DNA of 64,000 bases. Source: Deltaproteobacteria bacterium. GTDB taxonomy: Bacteria > Myxococcota_A > UBA9042 > PHBI01 > JACKFB01. Below, in pieces: positions 9,298 through 17,331 of the stretch. The stretch covers positions 62,001 to 126,000 of the forward strand of contig JACKFB010000002.1 in the NCBI GenBank assembly GCA_020632695.1, read 5' to 3'. Made by a program: the position numbers and the translations under genes. Positions within the stretch are counted from its first letter, which is position 1; every line of letters starts with the position of its first letter. A model generated the notes under the pieces. It ran no database searches, was not told where the DNA came from, and worked only from the letters and a program-made list of their open reading frames with translations.

Positions 9298-11166
9298 ATG
9301 CCAGAGACGGATCGCCAGCGTCAGCCAGGCGAAGGTACATCAGGATCTTCTGCGTCACTCTTGCCCCCGGCCAACTCCTACGGCCCCCCGCCCGGCGTGA
9401 TGGCCTGGGTCATGGAGCGGCTGGGTCTCTGGTCGCCGGCCAGTCCGGACACGACCACGCCGAGCACGACGCCCAGCACCACCACGCCGACGACATCGAC
9501 CGGCACCGGCACCGGGAGCGCCACCGGGACCGGGAGCGCCACCACGACGCCGTCCACCACCACCGCGCCGACGACCAGCTCATCCGGTGCGGCCTCGGCG
9601 ACTCCGTCCACCAACTCCGGTCCGCAGACCAACGCCCCGACCACCACCGCGACGGTGCCGACCATCGAGGAGACCATCGCGGCGGCGGTCGCGCAGCACG
9701 ACACGCTGGCCATCCTGAGGCTGGCCACCGACGACACCGCGCGCGGCAAGATCATCGACGCCGTCAACACGGCCGCCAGCCCGGCGACCTGCGGGTTCTT
9801 CCTCGGCTCCATCTCATCGACGGCCGGGTCCTGGGTGGCCGCGATGACGGACGCTCGCTTCGAGCGCTTCATGGGCAACGCGGCCAACATCGCTGACGCC
9901 ATCCAGTACAACGCCGTCTGGACCCTCTACAACGACCCCGGCACCCGCAGCGCCGCGATCGCGCGCGCCGTGTGGGCGAAGCTCTTCACCGCCCAGATCC
10001 TGTCGCCCGGGGCCACCAGCGTCACCTGGCCGGGGGGGACCTCCACCAGCACCGACGGCTCGACCTCGTGGGAGTGGCGCACCCTGTACATGCCGGTCGC
10101 CCCGGCGGACCTGACCATGCAGCGGCTGATGGTCGGCATCCGGCCGCTCCCCCGCGGCCACATCAACATGGCCAACATCGCCTTCGTGAACCAGACGCAG
10201 CAGCAGTACCGGCAGACCGTGCCGTCGGTGGGCGCGTGGACCAACCATGGGGCGACGGGGACCATCGGCACCTCGTACTACCTCGACAACTGCCAGACGG
10301 TGGTCATCGTGTCGGACGCAGCCGGTGGCACGACGAACGACTTCGCCATGGGGACCTCCGGGTCGGGTGTGGGCGGCGTCACCGGCGGCCCGGCCCTGAC
10401 CTGGTTCCTGAACCACGCCCGGCACGAGGTCGGGCATGCCGTAGGCGCCCGCTCGCTGGCCGGCGTCCCCGAGACGGGCAACGCCTTCGCGACCACCTAC
10501 GGCGGCTGGGCGGCCAGCAGCGAGAGCGCGTTCAAGGCGGCCATGTGGACGGCCACCGACACCCAGAAGCTCAACATCGCAGGGGTGGAGACCGACGTCG
10601 CGGCCACCGCCGCCCGCGACTGGCTGACCGGCGCCATCTCGGGTGGCGCAGAGCCGTCGGGCAACGCCATCACCGCGCTCGCGGGGACCTTCGACCAGAA
10701 GCTGGCGGCGATCCGGCTGGCCTGGGCCTCGCAGGAGCTCACCAAGTACTTCGGCGCGGTGTACGGCCGAGTGGGGCTGGCCGGCTTCAAGGACGGCGGG
10801 TACCAGTTCCCGGGCTACACGCCCGGTGGCGCCAAGGTCCACCTGTGGGCGTCCCGCATGAACCCGGCGGGCTTCACCACCTACGACAAGACCGCGTTCG
10901 ACGCGTGCGTGGGCCGCATCGGGTGGTACGCGCTCAGCTCGCCCGTGGAGATGTTCGCCGAGATGTACACGCAGAAGTACTCGTCGGGCGCGCTGCCGCC
11001 TGCGGTGAACGGCAAGGATCCCTCGACCTTCTTCCCGTTGCTCGAGTCGTCGACCGACGCCTCGGTGGTGCCGACGGACGAGGCGTCCGGCCGGGCTCCG
11101 TCGCACACGCCGGCGACGCCCGTGGCGCCCGCCGCGACGCCGCCGTCCCACACGCTCCCGAGCTGA
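9298..11166 (+). CDS. HExxH metallopeptidase-like protein with Thr-rich head
   Basis: A 622-residue protein. The ATG at 9298 is chosen because the longer open frame upstream runs antisense into the divergent ATPase gene. There is no signal peptide. Residues 45-125 are Thr/Ser/Pro/Gly/Ala low-complexity. H376-E377-V378-G379-H380 is a classic zinc-protease HExxH motif. A downstream SPVEMFAEMY (E551, E555) is a plausible third zinc ligand, as in gluzincins. The C-terminal tail is again Pro/Ala/Thr-rich. I infer a metallopeptidase or toxin-like effector. The missing signal peptide and the neighbouring AAA+ ATPase are compatible with non-Sec delivery or with cargo of a contractile injection system, but that is speculation. 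The next gene starts 50 bp downstream, so they may be cotranscribed. Confidence 0.75.
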   Translation: MPETDRQRQPGEGTSGSSASLLPPANSYGPPPGVMAWVMERLGLWSPASPDTTTPSTTPSTTTPTTSTGTGTGSATGTGSATTTPSTTTAPTTSSSGAASATPSTNSGPQTNAPTTTATVPTIEETIAAAVAQHDTLAILRLATDDTARGKIIDAVNTAASPATCGFFLGSISSTAGSWVAAMTDARFERFMGNAANIADAIQYNAVWTLYNDPGTRSAAIARAVWAKLFTAQILSPGATSVTWPGGTSTSTDGSTSWEWRTLYMPVAPADLTMQRLMVGIRPLPRGHINMANIAFVNQTQQQYRQTVPSVGAWTNHGATGTIGTSYYLDNCQTVVIVSDAAGGTTNDFAMGTSGSGVGGVTGGPALTWFLNHARHEVGHAVGARSLAGVPETGNAFATTYGGWAASSESAFKAAMWTATDTQKLNIAGVETDVAATAARDWLTGAISGGAEPSGNAITALAGTFDQKLAAIRLAWASQELTKYFGAVYGRVGLAGFKDGGYQFPGYTPGGAKVHLWASRMNPAGFTTYDKTAFDACVGRIGWYALSSPVEMFAEMYTQKYSSGALPPAVNGKDPSTFFPLLESSTDASVVPTDEASGRAPSHTPATPVAPAATPPSHTLPS

Positions 11167-11215
11167 CCCGCGGCGAGCGGACGAGCCGGGCCCCGACGCT
11201 CGGCGGAGTTGCGCG

Positions 11216-11911
11216 ATGTCCACGACCCATCCCGTCACGCTGCACTGCCCCTCCTGCGAGGCGTCGCAGCGGGTGCTGATGCCGGAGAGCGCGAACGTGC
11301 AGCGCTCTCCGTCGTGGCGCACCCAGGTCCTCGACGGGACCCTGAACCGGTTCGCGTGCGAGGCGTGCGGCGCGGTGTTCGTGGTCGAGCGGGATCTGCT
11401 CTACACGGACCTGGATCGCGGCGTCTTCATCGGCGTGTTCGCCCGCGCGCGCCGCGGCGAGGTGGCGGAGCTGTCCGAGACGATCCGCCGCACCTTCGAG
11501 GAGGTCGTCGGCACCGAGGCGCCGCGCGCCGTGCGCGAGTCCTTCCCCGAGACGCGGCCGCGCGTCGTGTTCGGCTACGCCGAGCTGCGCGAGAAGGTGG
11601 TCTGCTTCGACCACGGGCTCGACGACCGCGTCGTGGAGGCCATCAAGCTCGCGCTGCTCGAGGGGATCCCCGGGGCAGCGGCGGCCCGGGTCTCCGGCCT
11701 CGTCCTCGTCGAGGTGCAGGAGGACGGCGGGCTGGTGCTGGCGCCCGTCGGCGGAGACCGTCCCTTCGGAGACCGTCCCTTCGTGGTCGCACCGCCCGCC
11801 ATGGTGGCGGAGATGCACGCCCGGGCCGAGCACCTCGCGGTGCTCCTCCCTTCGCTCTTCAACGGCCCCTATGTGAACCTGGGGAGCCCCCCCAGCCCGA
11901 GCAGCGCATGA
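11216..11911 (+). CDS. CpXC-domain protein
   Basis: A 231-residue cytoplasmic protein. The N-terminal region carries two zinc-ribbon-like pairs: CPSC at residues 11-14 and CEAC at 48-51. This is the arrangement of the CpXC domain, whose function is unknown. The rest is mixed alpha/beta with no further motif. It lies 49 bp after the metallopeptidase-like gene, and its stop codon overlaps the next start by 4 bp (ATGA), so these three genes probably form an operon. A role as chaperone or adaptor for the upstream protein is possible but not shown. Confidence 0.8.
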   Translation: MSTTHPVTLHCPSCEASQRVLMPESANVQRSPSWRTQVLDGTLNRFACEACGAVFVVERDLLYTDLDRGVFIGVFARARRGEVAELSETIRRTFEEVVGTEAPRAVRESFPETRPRVVFGYAELREKVVCFDHGLDDRVVEAIKLALLEGIPGAAAARVSGLVLVEVQEDGGLVLAPVGGDRPFGDRPFVVAPPAMVAEMHARAEHLAVLLPSLFNGPYVNLGSPPSPSSA

Positions 11912-12663
11912 TCCCATTCGCACAACGCGTCGCCTGCACCTTCCTGGCCCTGTCCGCCCTCGCATGCCCGAAGAGCCCCGCCATGTCGAACCCGGATGTC
12001 CCGCCCCCGCCAGCCCCCGCGCGTACCTTCGATTGCGCCGCCGCCGCCGACACGCTGGGGCATCCCGGCGCCAAGGTGGAGCAATGCCGGGAGCTCTTCC
12101 CGCGCTTCTTCCGTGTGGTCCTCTCCGGCGGCGACTTCCCGCCCGACCACCATGAGGTCTACGCCTTCGTCTGGGACAAGGGGCGGCGTTCCACCGCGAC
12201 CGGCTACGCTGCGCTGGCCTCGTACATGAAGCAGGCCTCGCTCCTCGACCTCGGGGCCATCGATCCCTGGTCGTTCAGCGTGCTCCTCGACGCGCTGGAG
12301 GCGGTCCCGCCGGGTTTCGCCGGCGCCGACCTCACCGGCCACGTAGGAGACCTGCGGGGTGGCCTGACCCTCAAGCCCTTCGTCGCGACGCTGGTGCGCG
12401 GCAGCTATCGCCCCCAGGGGCCGGCGGATCCCAACGGTCCCCCGCTCCCGCCGGGCGGCGTCGCGCAGCCGCCGGGCGGTCCGCCCGGTGTCGCCCCCCC
12501 GCCGCCGGGCCAGGTCCCCGGCCCCGGCGGGGTCCCCATGCCCGGCGGCCTGATCGGCCGGGCCACCCTCACGGCGGACCGCGACTACCACTTCGTCTGG
12601 ACCGTGGAGACGCGCCAGGCCCCCGGGCAGCCGTGGACCAAGGTCTCGACCGAACCCTTCTGA
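11908..12663 (+). CDS. small exported lipoprotein, unknown function
   Basis: A 251-residue protein. The ATG at 11908 overlaps the upstream stop. A short signal peptide (MIPFAQRVACTFLALSALAC) gives a probable lipidation Cys at residue 20. Residues 40-165 form the folded part, with RFFRVVLSGGDFPPDHHEVYAFVW. A Pro/Gly-rich stretch at about 170-215 (PPGGPPGVAPPPPG) leads to a short C-terminal beta-rich segment. No family was recognised. The overlap with the CpXC gene suggests coupled expression. Confidence 0.7.
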   Translation: MIPFAQRVACTFLALSALACPKSPAMSNPDVPPPPAPARTFDCAAAADTLGHPGAKVEQCRELFPRFFRVVLSGGDFPPDHHEVYAFVWDKGRRSTATGYAALASYMKQASLLDLGAIDPWSFSVLLDALEAVPPGFAGADLTGHVGDLRGGLTLKPFVATLVRGSYRPQGPADPNGPPLPPGGVAQPPGGPPGVAPPPPGQVPGPGGVPMPGGLIGRATLTADRDYHFVWTVETRQAPGQPWTKVSTEPF

Positions 12664-12669
12664 CCGGGT

Positions 12670-12816
12670 CAGCGTGAAGAGCTGCCGGCGGGCCAGGGCG
12701 GCCCCAGCGGCTGCCTCCGCCGCCCAGCGGCCTGCGATTTGCCGGCGGTGTGGCGCAGCGGTCCGGTCGACGGATCCGGCTCGCCGCTGCCGCCGATCCC
12801 ACGCGGCCATGTGCTG
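12670..12816. repeat. imperfect palindromic intergenic element, copy A
   Basis: About 147 bp lie between two convergent genes. Outer arms starting CAGCG and ending in a complementary TGCTG can fold back on each other imperfectly. The core GTCCGGTCGACGGATCCG at 12761-12778 is identical to that at 33536-33553. The flanking GCCTCCGCCGCC and GCCGATCC blocks are also shared with that copy. Confidence 0.6.
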
Positions 12817-12865
12817 GCCGGCCCGTTGAGCGTCCTCCCAGCGCGCTGCGCTCCGCGGGGCGCCC

Positions 12866-15631
12866 TCAGGGCACGATGAGCCGAAAGCTGGCCCAGTCGG
12901 CGTCCGGCTGCTCTGCCCGGATGTGCGCCTGCGCCCGGGCCAGCGCCGAGGCCGGGTCCGCGCGCAGCGCCTGTTGGCCCTCCTGGTAGAGCGCCTCCGA
13001 CATCGCCTGGGCCAGGGCATCGTCCACCGGCCGGGTCGCGGCCACGACCGCCTCGGCCCCCGCGATGACGAAGCTCTCGGCCAGACCCAGCGACGCGCCC
13101 GGCCCGCTGCGGTCGCTGCGTCCGGTCTCGCAACCGGAGAGCACCACCGTCGCGGGCACGCGGGGAAGCGCCAGGATGTCGCCCACCGTCAGGCGTTGCC
13201 CCCCCGCCAGCCCCAGGGCGCTCTCCCAACCGCCGAGCCCGCCGAACCAGCCGTGCCCGGCGAAGTGGAAGAGCCCCGCCTCGGGCAGTCGCTCCTGCAC
13301 CGCCGCAAGCGTGGCCTCCGGCCCGGTGAGCTCGACCGGCGCCCCCGAGCCCTGGGCGAGCAGCGCGCGCACCGCCCCTACCTCCGCCTGCGCCCCAGCC
13401 AGGTTGCGCGCGGGATCGGCCACCACCAGCGCCGCGCTCGACCGGTTCGGCGCCGAGCCCGCAAGCGGCGGGAGGTCCACCGCGTAGACCACGGGGAGCC
13501 TCGCCGCCAAGGGTCCCCCCTCCCAGGGCAGTGACTGGAAGTCCACCTCACGCAGCGGCCCGAACGCCAGCACGCGGAGGCGGCGTGCGACCTGCAGTTC
13601 GGCGCGGAAGGGCTCGAGCAGCGCGGCGGCGAGCGCTCCCGGCTCGCTCGGGAGGGCCCCGAGGTGGACCGCCCGGGCGCCGGCCTCGGTCACGGCGAAC
13701 ACCCACGTCCCGCGGCGGCCCGGATGCGTGACCAGGGCAAGCTCGCCGGAGCCGACGAGCGCCGTGAGCTGGGGCGCCGGCTCAGGGGCCGCCATCGCGA
13801 GGGCGTCGTCCAGCGCCCGGCGCAGCGCCCGCTCCTCGTCGGCGCGCGCCAACGCGGCGGCCGCCCTGCCGTCGGCGGCCAGCTTCCAGTCGTCCTCGGC
13901 CGCCGCGTCGAGCGCGCGCCGCCCGGCGCGCCAGGCCGCCACCGCGGCCTCCCACCGCGCGCGCGCCTCGGGGCCCAGCGCCGCGAGCGCGCGAAGCTGC
14001 CGCAGCATCGTCAGCTCCCGCGTGCGGGATCGCCTCGCCACGGCCAGCGCCTCGTCCACGCGGCCCAGGCTCATCAGCAGATCCACGTGCGCTCGCGGCC
14101 CGCGGGTCGCCGAGGCCAGGAACGCGCCTTGCCCCTCTCCGAGCGGCACGGCCCGCACCGCCTGATCCAGCAGGCCCTCGGCCGCGTCCCACGCCGCCAG
14201 CGCCTCGTCGGGTCGCCCCAGCGCCGCGAGCGCGTCGCCTCGACCGAGCGCCGCTCGCAGCGCCGCGTCCGGTACGCTCGCCTCGCGGGCGAGGCGGTCC
14301 AGGGCCTCGAAGGCATCGAGCGCCCCGGGCTCCTCGCCGGTGGCCAGCGCCAGCCGGCCCTCGAGATCGAGCCGCCACGCCTCCACCACGGCCGTGTCGG
14401 CAGCACCCGCGGCCACCGCCTCTCGCAGCCGCTCGCGGGCGCGGGCGATGTCACCTCGCTGGAGCTCCGCCAGCGACAGATTGACCAGGGCGTTGCCCAG
14501 CTCGGCAGGCGCCGCACAGCTCGAACGCCAGATCGCCAGCGCCTCCTCGAGCACGGGCAGCGGCTCGGACTGCCGGCCCGCCTCACCCAGCAAGAGCCGC
14601 GTCCAGCCCAGGTTGGTCAGCAGGGTCGCGCGCTGGCATGGGTCCTCCGAGGCCGACGCCTCGCCCGCGAGGCCTTCGAGGATACGCCCCGCCTCCTCGA
14701 AGCGGCCCAGCTCCTGCAGCACGAGCGCGGTGGTCTGTCGGCTGTCCCGCGCCACCGCCTCCATGCCGAGCCGCCGCGCCGCGCGCTCGGCCTCCTCGAG
14801 GTTGCGGAGCGCACCTCGCGGATCGCCTGCACGGTGTAGCAGGATGGCCTCGTAGTATGGGGCGTAGGCCTTCGCTTCGTCGAAGGCGCCCGCCGCGGGC
14901 GCGAGCGCAGCGAGCGTCTCGTGGGCCTCGCCGAAGCGCAGCGCGCCCACCAGCAGCCAGGTCAGCGCCATCCCGTCCCTGACCTCGTCGGAGATGAGCC
15001 CCTCCTGGCGCTCCAGGGCCATCGCCTCGCGCAGATCCTGCTCGGCCTCGGCGCGCGCCCCCTTGGCGATGCGCACCCGGGCTCGCATCGCCAGCAGCCG
15101 GGCCCTCAGCCCCGCCGCCGGCTTGCCGTCGGCCAGGGCGGACTCGACCACCTCGAGCGCCCGGTCCAGCTCCCGAGCGGCACGCGCTCGCTGCGCCTCC
15201 ACCAGCGCCGGGACCTCCTCGAAGGGGGCCAGGGCCAGCGTCCACGATGACGCCGACCCGTCGGCCGCCTCCACGCGCACCGAGATCGCGTCCGCCTCGC
15301 GCCCGGGCCGCACGACGAAGCTCCGGCGCCCCCGCTCCGCGGAGGGGAACTCCGACGCGCGGGGCTCGATCTCCACCGTCGCCTCGGCTGCGGCGCCCAC
15401 CGAGACCCGCAGCTCCGTGTCTTCGGTCACCAGGCAGACGGGCCCCCGCCGAAACGACGCACACCCGGCCAGCGCGACGTCGGCTCGCCCCGGCCCTTCC
15501 ACGTCGCAGCCGCGCCCGCCGCACGCGCTCGCGGCCAGCGCGACCGCCGCCACCAGGCGCAGCCAGGCTCTGCAGCGCGCCGGCCGCCGAGGCGCGTCCT
15601 CGCCGCTCCGGCCGCCACACGCTCGCGTCAC
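12866..15631 (-). CDS. exported TPR-CHAT caspase-like protease, probable lipoprotein
   Basis: A 921-residue protein. The GTG start overlaps the stop of the upstream anti-sigma gene (GTGA), giving a signal peptide that ends in LAASAC, so C37 is the likely lipidated residue. Residues 60-125 form a small beta-domain. About 130-600 are Ala/Leu/Glu-rich helical pairs of the TPR type. The C-terminal roughly 270 residues are a CHAT domain (caspase HetF associated with TPRs), with the dyad in FHFAGHGW (H793) and VVLSGCETG (C834). CHAT proteins are caspase-fold cysteine peptidases. What is unusual is that this one is predicted to be exported and tied translationally to a sigma / anti-sigma pair. The substrate is unknown. 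Confidence 0.85.
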   Translation of the reverse strand: MTRACGGRSGEDAPRRPARCRAWLRLVAAVALAASACGGRGCDVEGPGRADVALAGCASFRRGPVCLVTEDTELRVSVGAAAEATVEIEPRASEFPSAERGRRSFVVRPGREADAISVRVEAADGSASSWTLALAPFEEVPALVEAQRARAARELDRALEVVESALADGKPAAGLRARLLAMRARVRIAKGARAEAEQDLREAMALERQEGLISDEVRDGMALTWLLVGALRFGEAHETLAALAPAAGAFDEAKAYAPYYEAILLHRAGDPRGALRNLEEAERAARRLGMEAVARDSRQTTALVLQELGRFEEAGRILEGLAGEASASEDPCQRATLLTNLGWTRLLLGEAGRQSEPLPVLEEALAIWRSSCAAPAELGNALVNLSLAELQRGDIARARERLREAVAAGAADTAVVEAWRLDLEGRLALATGEEPGALDAFEALDRLAREASVPDAALRAALGRGDALAALGRPDEALAAWDAAEGLLDQAVRAVPLGEGQGAFLASATRGPRAHVDLLMSLGRVDEALAVARRSRTRELTMLRQLRALAALGPEARARWEAAVAAWRAGRRALDAAAEDDWKLAADGRAAAALARADEERALRRALDDALAMAAPEPAPQLTALVGSGELALVTHPGRRGTWVFAVTEAGARAVHLGALPSEPGALAAALLEPFRAELQVARRLRVLAFGPLREVDFQSLPWEGGPLAARLPVVYAVDLPPLAGSAPNRSSAALVVADPARNLAGAQAEVGAVRALLAQGSGAPVELTGPEATLAAVQERLPEAGLFHFAGHGWFGGLGGWESALGLAGGQRLTVGDILALPRVPATVVLSGCETGRSDRSGPGASLGLAESFVIAGAEAVVAATRPVDDALAQAMSEALYQEGQQALRADPASALARAQAHIRAEQPDADWASFRLIVP

Positions 15632-16404
15632 CTCGGCGCGATCAGCTCCAGCTCCATGTCGAACCGCTGCCACGCGTCGCCGCCATCGCCTTGGGCCTCG
15701 GGCCCACCTGGGAGTTCGTCCGGCCGCCCGACCACGATCCGCAGCCCGACGACGCCCGGCGTGGTCCCCAGCAGCTCTGCCGCCGATCCCGCGATGCGCG
15801 CGGAGCCCTCGGCGGAGATCTGCGCCGGCGCGTCCCAGGCCTGCCAGGCCTGGCCCGGCATGCGCCGCCAGGCGCGCACCGCGACCGGGCCCTGCGCCGC
15901 CTGCTGCGGCCGCAGCAGCAGCTCGACTGGCGAGTCGGGTGTGAAGCGCCGCGACGGCTCCGGCGCCTCCGCACCTCGCACGGTGGCCAGCCCGCCGCTC
16001 ACCTCCAACCCGTAGCCGGGCAGGGGCGGTCCATCGGTGCCTCCGAGCGGCCCGCGAAGCACCAGCACCAGCGCCGCGGCCGCCGCCAGCGGAGCCACGA
16101 CCATCGCCAACCGCGCCCAGCGGGCCTTCCGCCTCGGTGCCAGCGCGATCACCGGCGCGCCACCTTCGCCGGCGGCCGCACCGTCGAGCGCCCTGGCCAC
16201 CTCCCGGTGCACTCGCTCCTGCGCCGCCTCGTCGAGCGGCGCGAAGGCCGCCCAGCGAGCGGGATCCTCCTGCCGCGCCCGCTCGCTCTCCGCCTCGTCC
16301 AGGCGCCCCTCGGCCAGCGCCAGCCAGCGCTCGTCGAGCGCCCCGACCTGCTCGCGGCGCCTCGCCGCCCGCTGCCCCAACGCCTCCAGGAGTTGATCGT
16401 CCAT
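15628..16404 (-). CDS. single-pass membrane protein, probable anti-sigma factor
   Basis: A 258-residue protein. The N-terminal 90 residues are charged and helical (RWLALAEGRLDEAES), as in cytoplasmic sigma-binding segments, but there is no zinc-finger HxxxCxxC motif. One membrane helix spans about 97-117 (LAMVVAPLAAAAALVLVL). Residues 120-258 would lie in the periplasm and are beta-rich. Its start codon overlaps the sigma-factor stop by one base (TGATG), and its stop overlaps the CHAT start by 4 bp. The anti-sigma role is inferred from order, topology and size. The periplasmic domain would be accessible to the exported CHAT protein. Confidence 0.7.
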   Translation of the reverse strand: MDDQLLEALGQRAARRREQVGALDERWLALAEGRLDEAESERARQEDPARWAAFAPLDEAAQERVHREVARALDGAAAGEGGAPVIALAPRRKARWARLAMVVAPLAAAAALVLVLRGPLGGTDGPPLPGYGLEVSGGLATVRGAEAPEPSRRFTPDSPVELLLRPQQAAQGPVAVRAWRRMPGQAWQAWDAPAQISAEGSARIAGSAAELLGTTPGVVGLRIVVGRPDELPGGPEAQGDGGDAWQRFDMELELIAPR

Positions 16405-17165
16405 CACGCACCTCCCCGCGACGAGACCGGGGCGGCGGCGTCGACCCCATCGATCTCCGCCGCGATCTCGGCCACCCGCTTGCGCAGCCGCGACCGCCAC
16501 GTGTAGACGGCGCCGGCTTGCAGCCCCATCTCCTCGCACACCTCCTCGACGTCACGCTGCTCGACGAAGAGCATCTCGAAGATGCGATAGCCCTGATCGC
16601 TCACGCTCGCGCGCATGCGGTCCAGCACCAGGTCCAGCCGCTCCCGAGCGCTGACGACGCGCTCCGAAGGACCGGTGACGCGCCGCGAACCCACGTCGCC
16701 TCCGTCGAGCGCCTCCGCCTCGGAGGGGTCCTCGGTCCACGGGCTGCGTCGTCCGCTCCTCAGGTTCGCGAGGACACGCTGCTCGGCCACCATGCCGACG
16801 TAGTTCGCCAGCGAGAGCCCGCGCTTGGGGTCCCAGCCTCGCAGCCGTTTCCCGTCGTCGCGGAACAGCTCATAGAAGACGTCCTGCACCATGTCCTCGA
16901 CCTCCTGCCGGATGTCGCGCCCCCGCGCGCCGGCTCGCGAGCGCATGAGCTGTCGCGCGACGCGGAAGTGCACCGTGGGCATGAGGGCCTCGGTCAGTCG
17001 ACGCGCGGCTCCGTCCACTCGGGCGAGCGCTTCGTCGATGATCTCGGGTCCCAGTTGCAGCGCGATGCCTCCGTGCCCGTTGGCGACGGCCCAGCCTCTC
17101 TTGCTTTCGGTGAGGACTATGCGGAGAGGTGCGCGAATCTTACGACGAGCCCTCGAAGCTGTCAT
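16404..17165 (-). CDS. ECF-type RNA polymerase sigma factor
   Basis: A 253-residue protein with the two conserved sigma-70 regions of an ECF factor. Region 2 is near residues 85-130 (RQEVEDMVQDVFYELFRDD, then RGWDPKRGLSLANYV). Region 4 is near 195-245 (EVCEEMGLQAGAVYTWRSRL, a helix-turn-helix). A linker of about 40 acidic residues separates them. The ATG at 17165 is chosen because upstream residues lack similarity and read into the divergent S8 protease gene. Some start uncertainty remains: the first 30 residues are not conserved-looking. It is first in an overlapping operon with the membrane protein and the TPR-CHAT lipoprotein. Confidence 0.85.
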   Translation of the reverse strand: MTASRARRKIRAPLRIVLTESKRGWAVANGHGGIALQLGPEIIDEALARVDGAARRLTEALMPTVHFRVARQLMRSRAGARGRDIRQEVEDMVQDVFYELFRDDGKRLRGWDPKRGLSLANYVGMVAEQRVLANLRSGRRSPWTEDPSEAEALDGGDVGSRRVTGPSERVVSARERLDLVLDRMRASVSDQGYRIFEMLFVEQRDVEEVCEEMGLQAGAVYTWRSRLRKRVAEIAAEIDGVDAAAPVSSRGGA

Positions 17166-17331
17166 TTTGGGGTGGGTGTGTCGCCAGCTCGCGCCCTCGC
17201 CAGCGGGCCACGACGAGCCCCGAGCACGCGAGTGCGGCCACCATCGGGCCGCGTTACAACCCGCGCAGGGGCGGCTGCACCTTCGCGGCGTAGACGCTAG
17301 GATGGGCCCCCCCCTTGCCCCCGAGGTCTCG

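Noticed and set aside
6897..12663. Complete extracellular contractile injection system
   Set aside because: Only an ATPase of fitting build is present; no sheath, tube, spike or baseplate gene is found here.
12866..16555. Single 1229-residue open frame covering the CHAT gene and part of the sigma region
   Set aside because: The true CHAT start is the GTG at 15631, which overlaps the anti-sigma stop; upstream residues are out-of-frame shadow of the anti-sigma gene.
17302..17331. Upstream start for the S8 protease gene at 17302
   Set aside because: It adds ten residues before the signal peptide without a better ribosome site.
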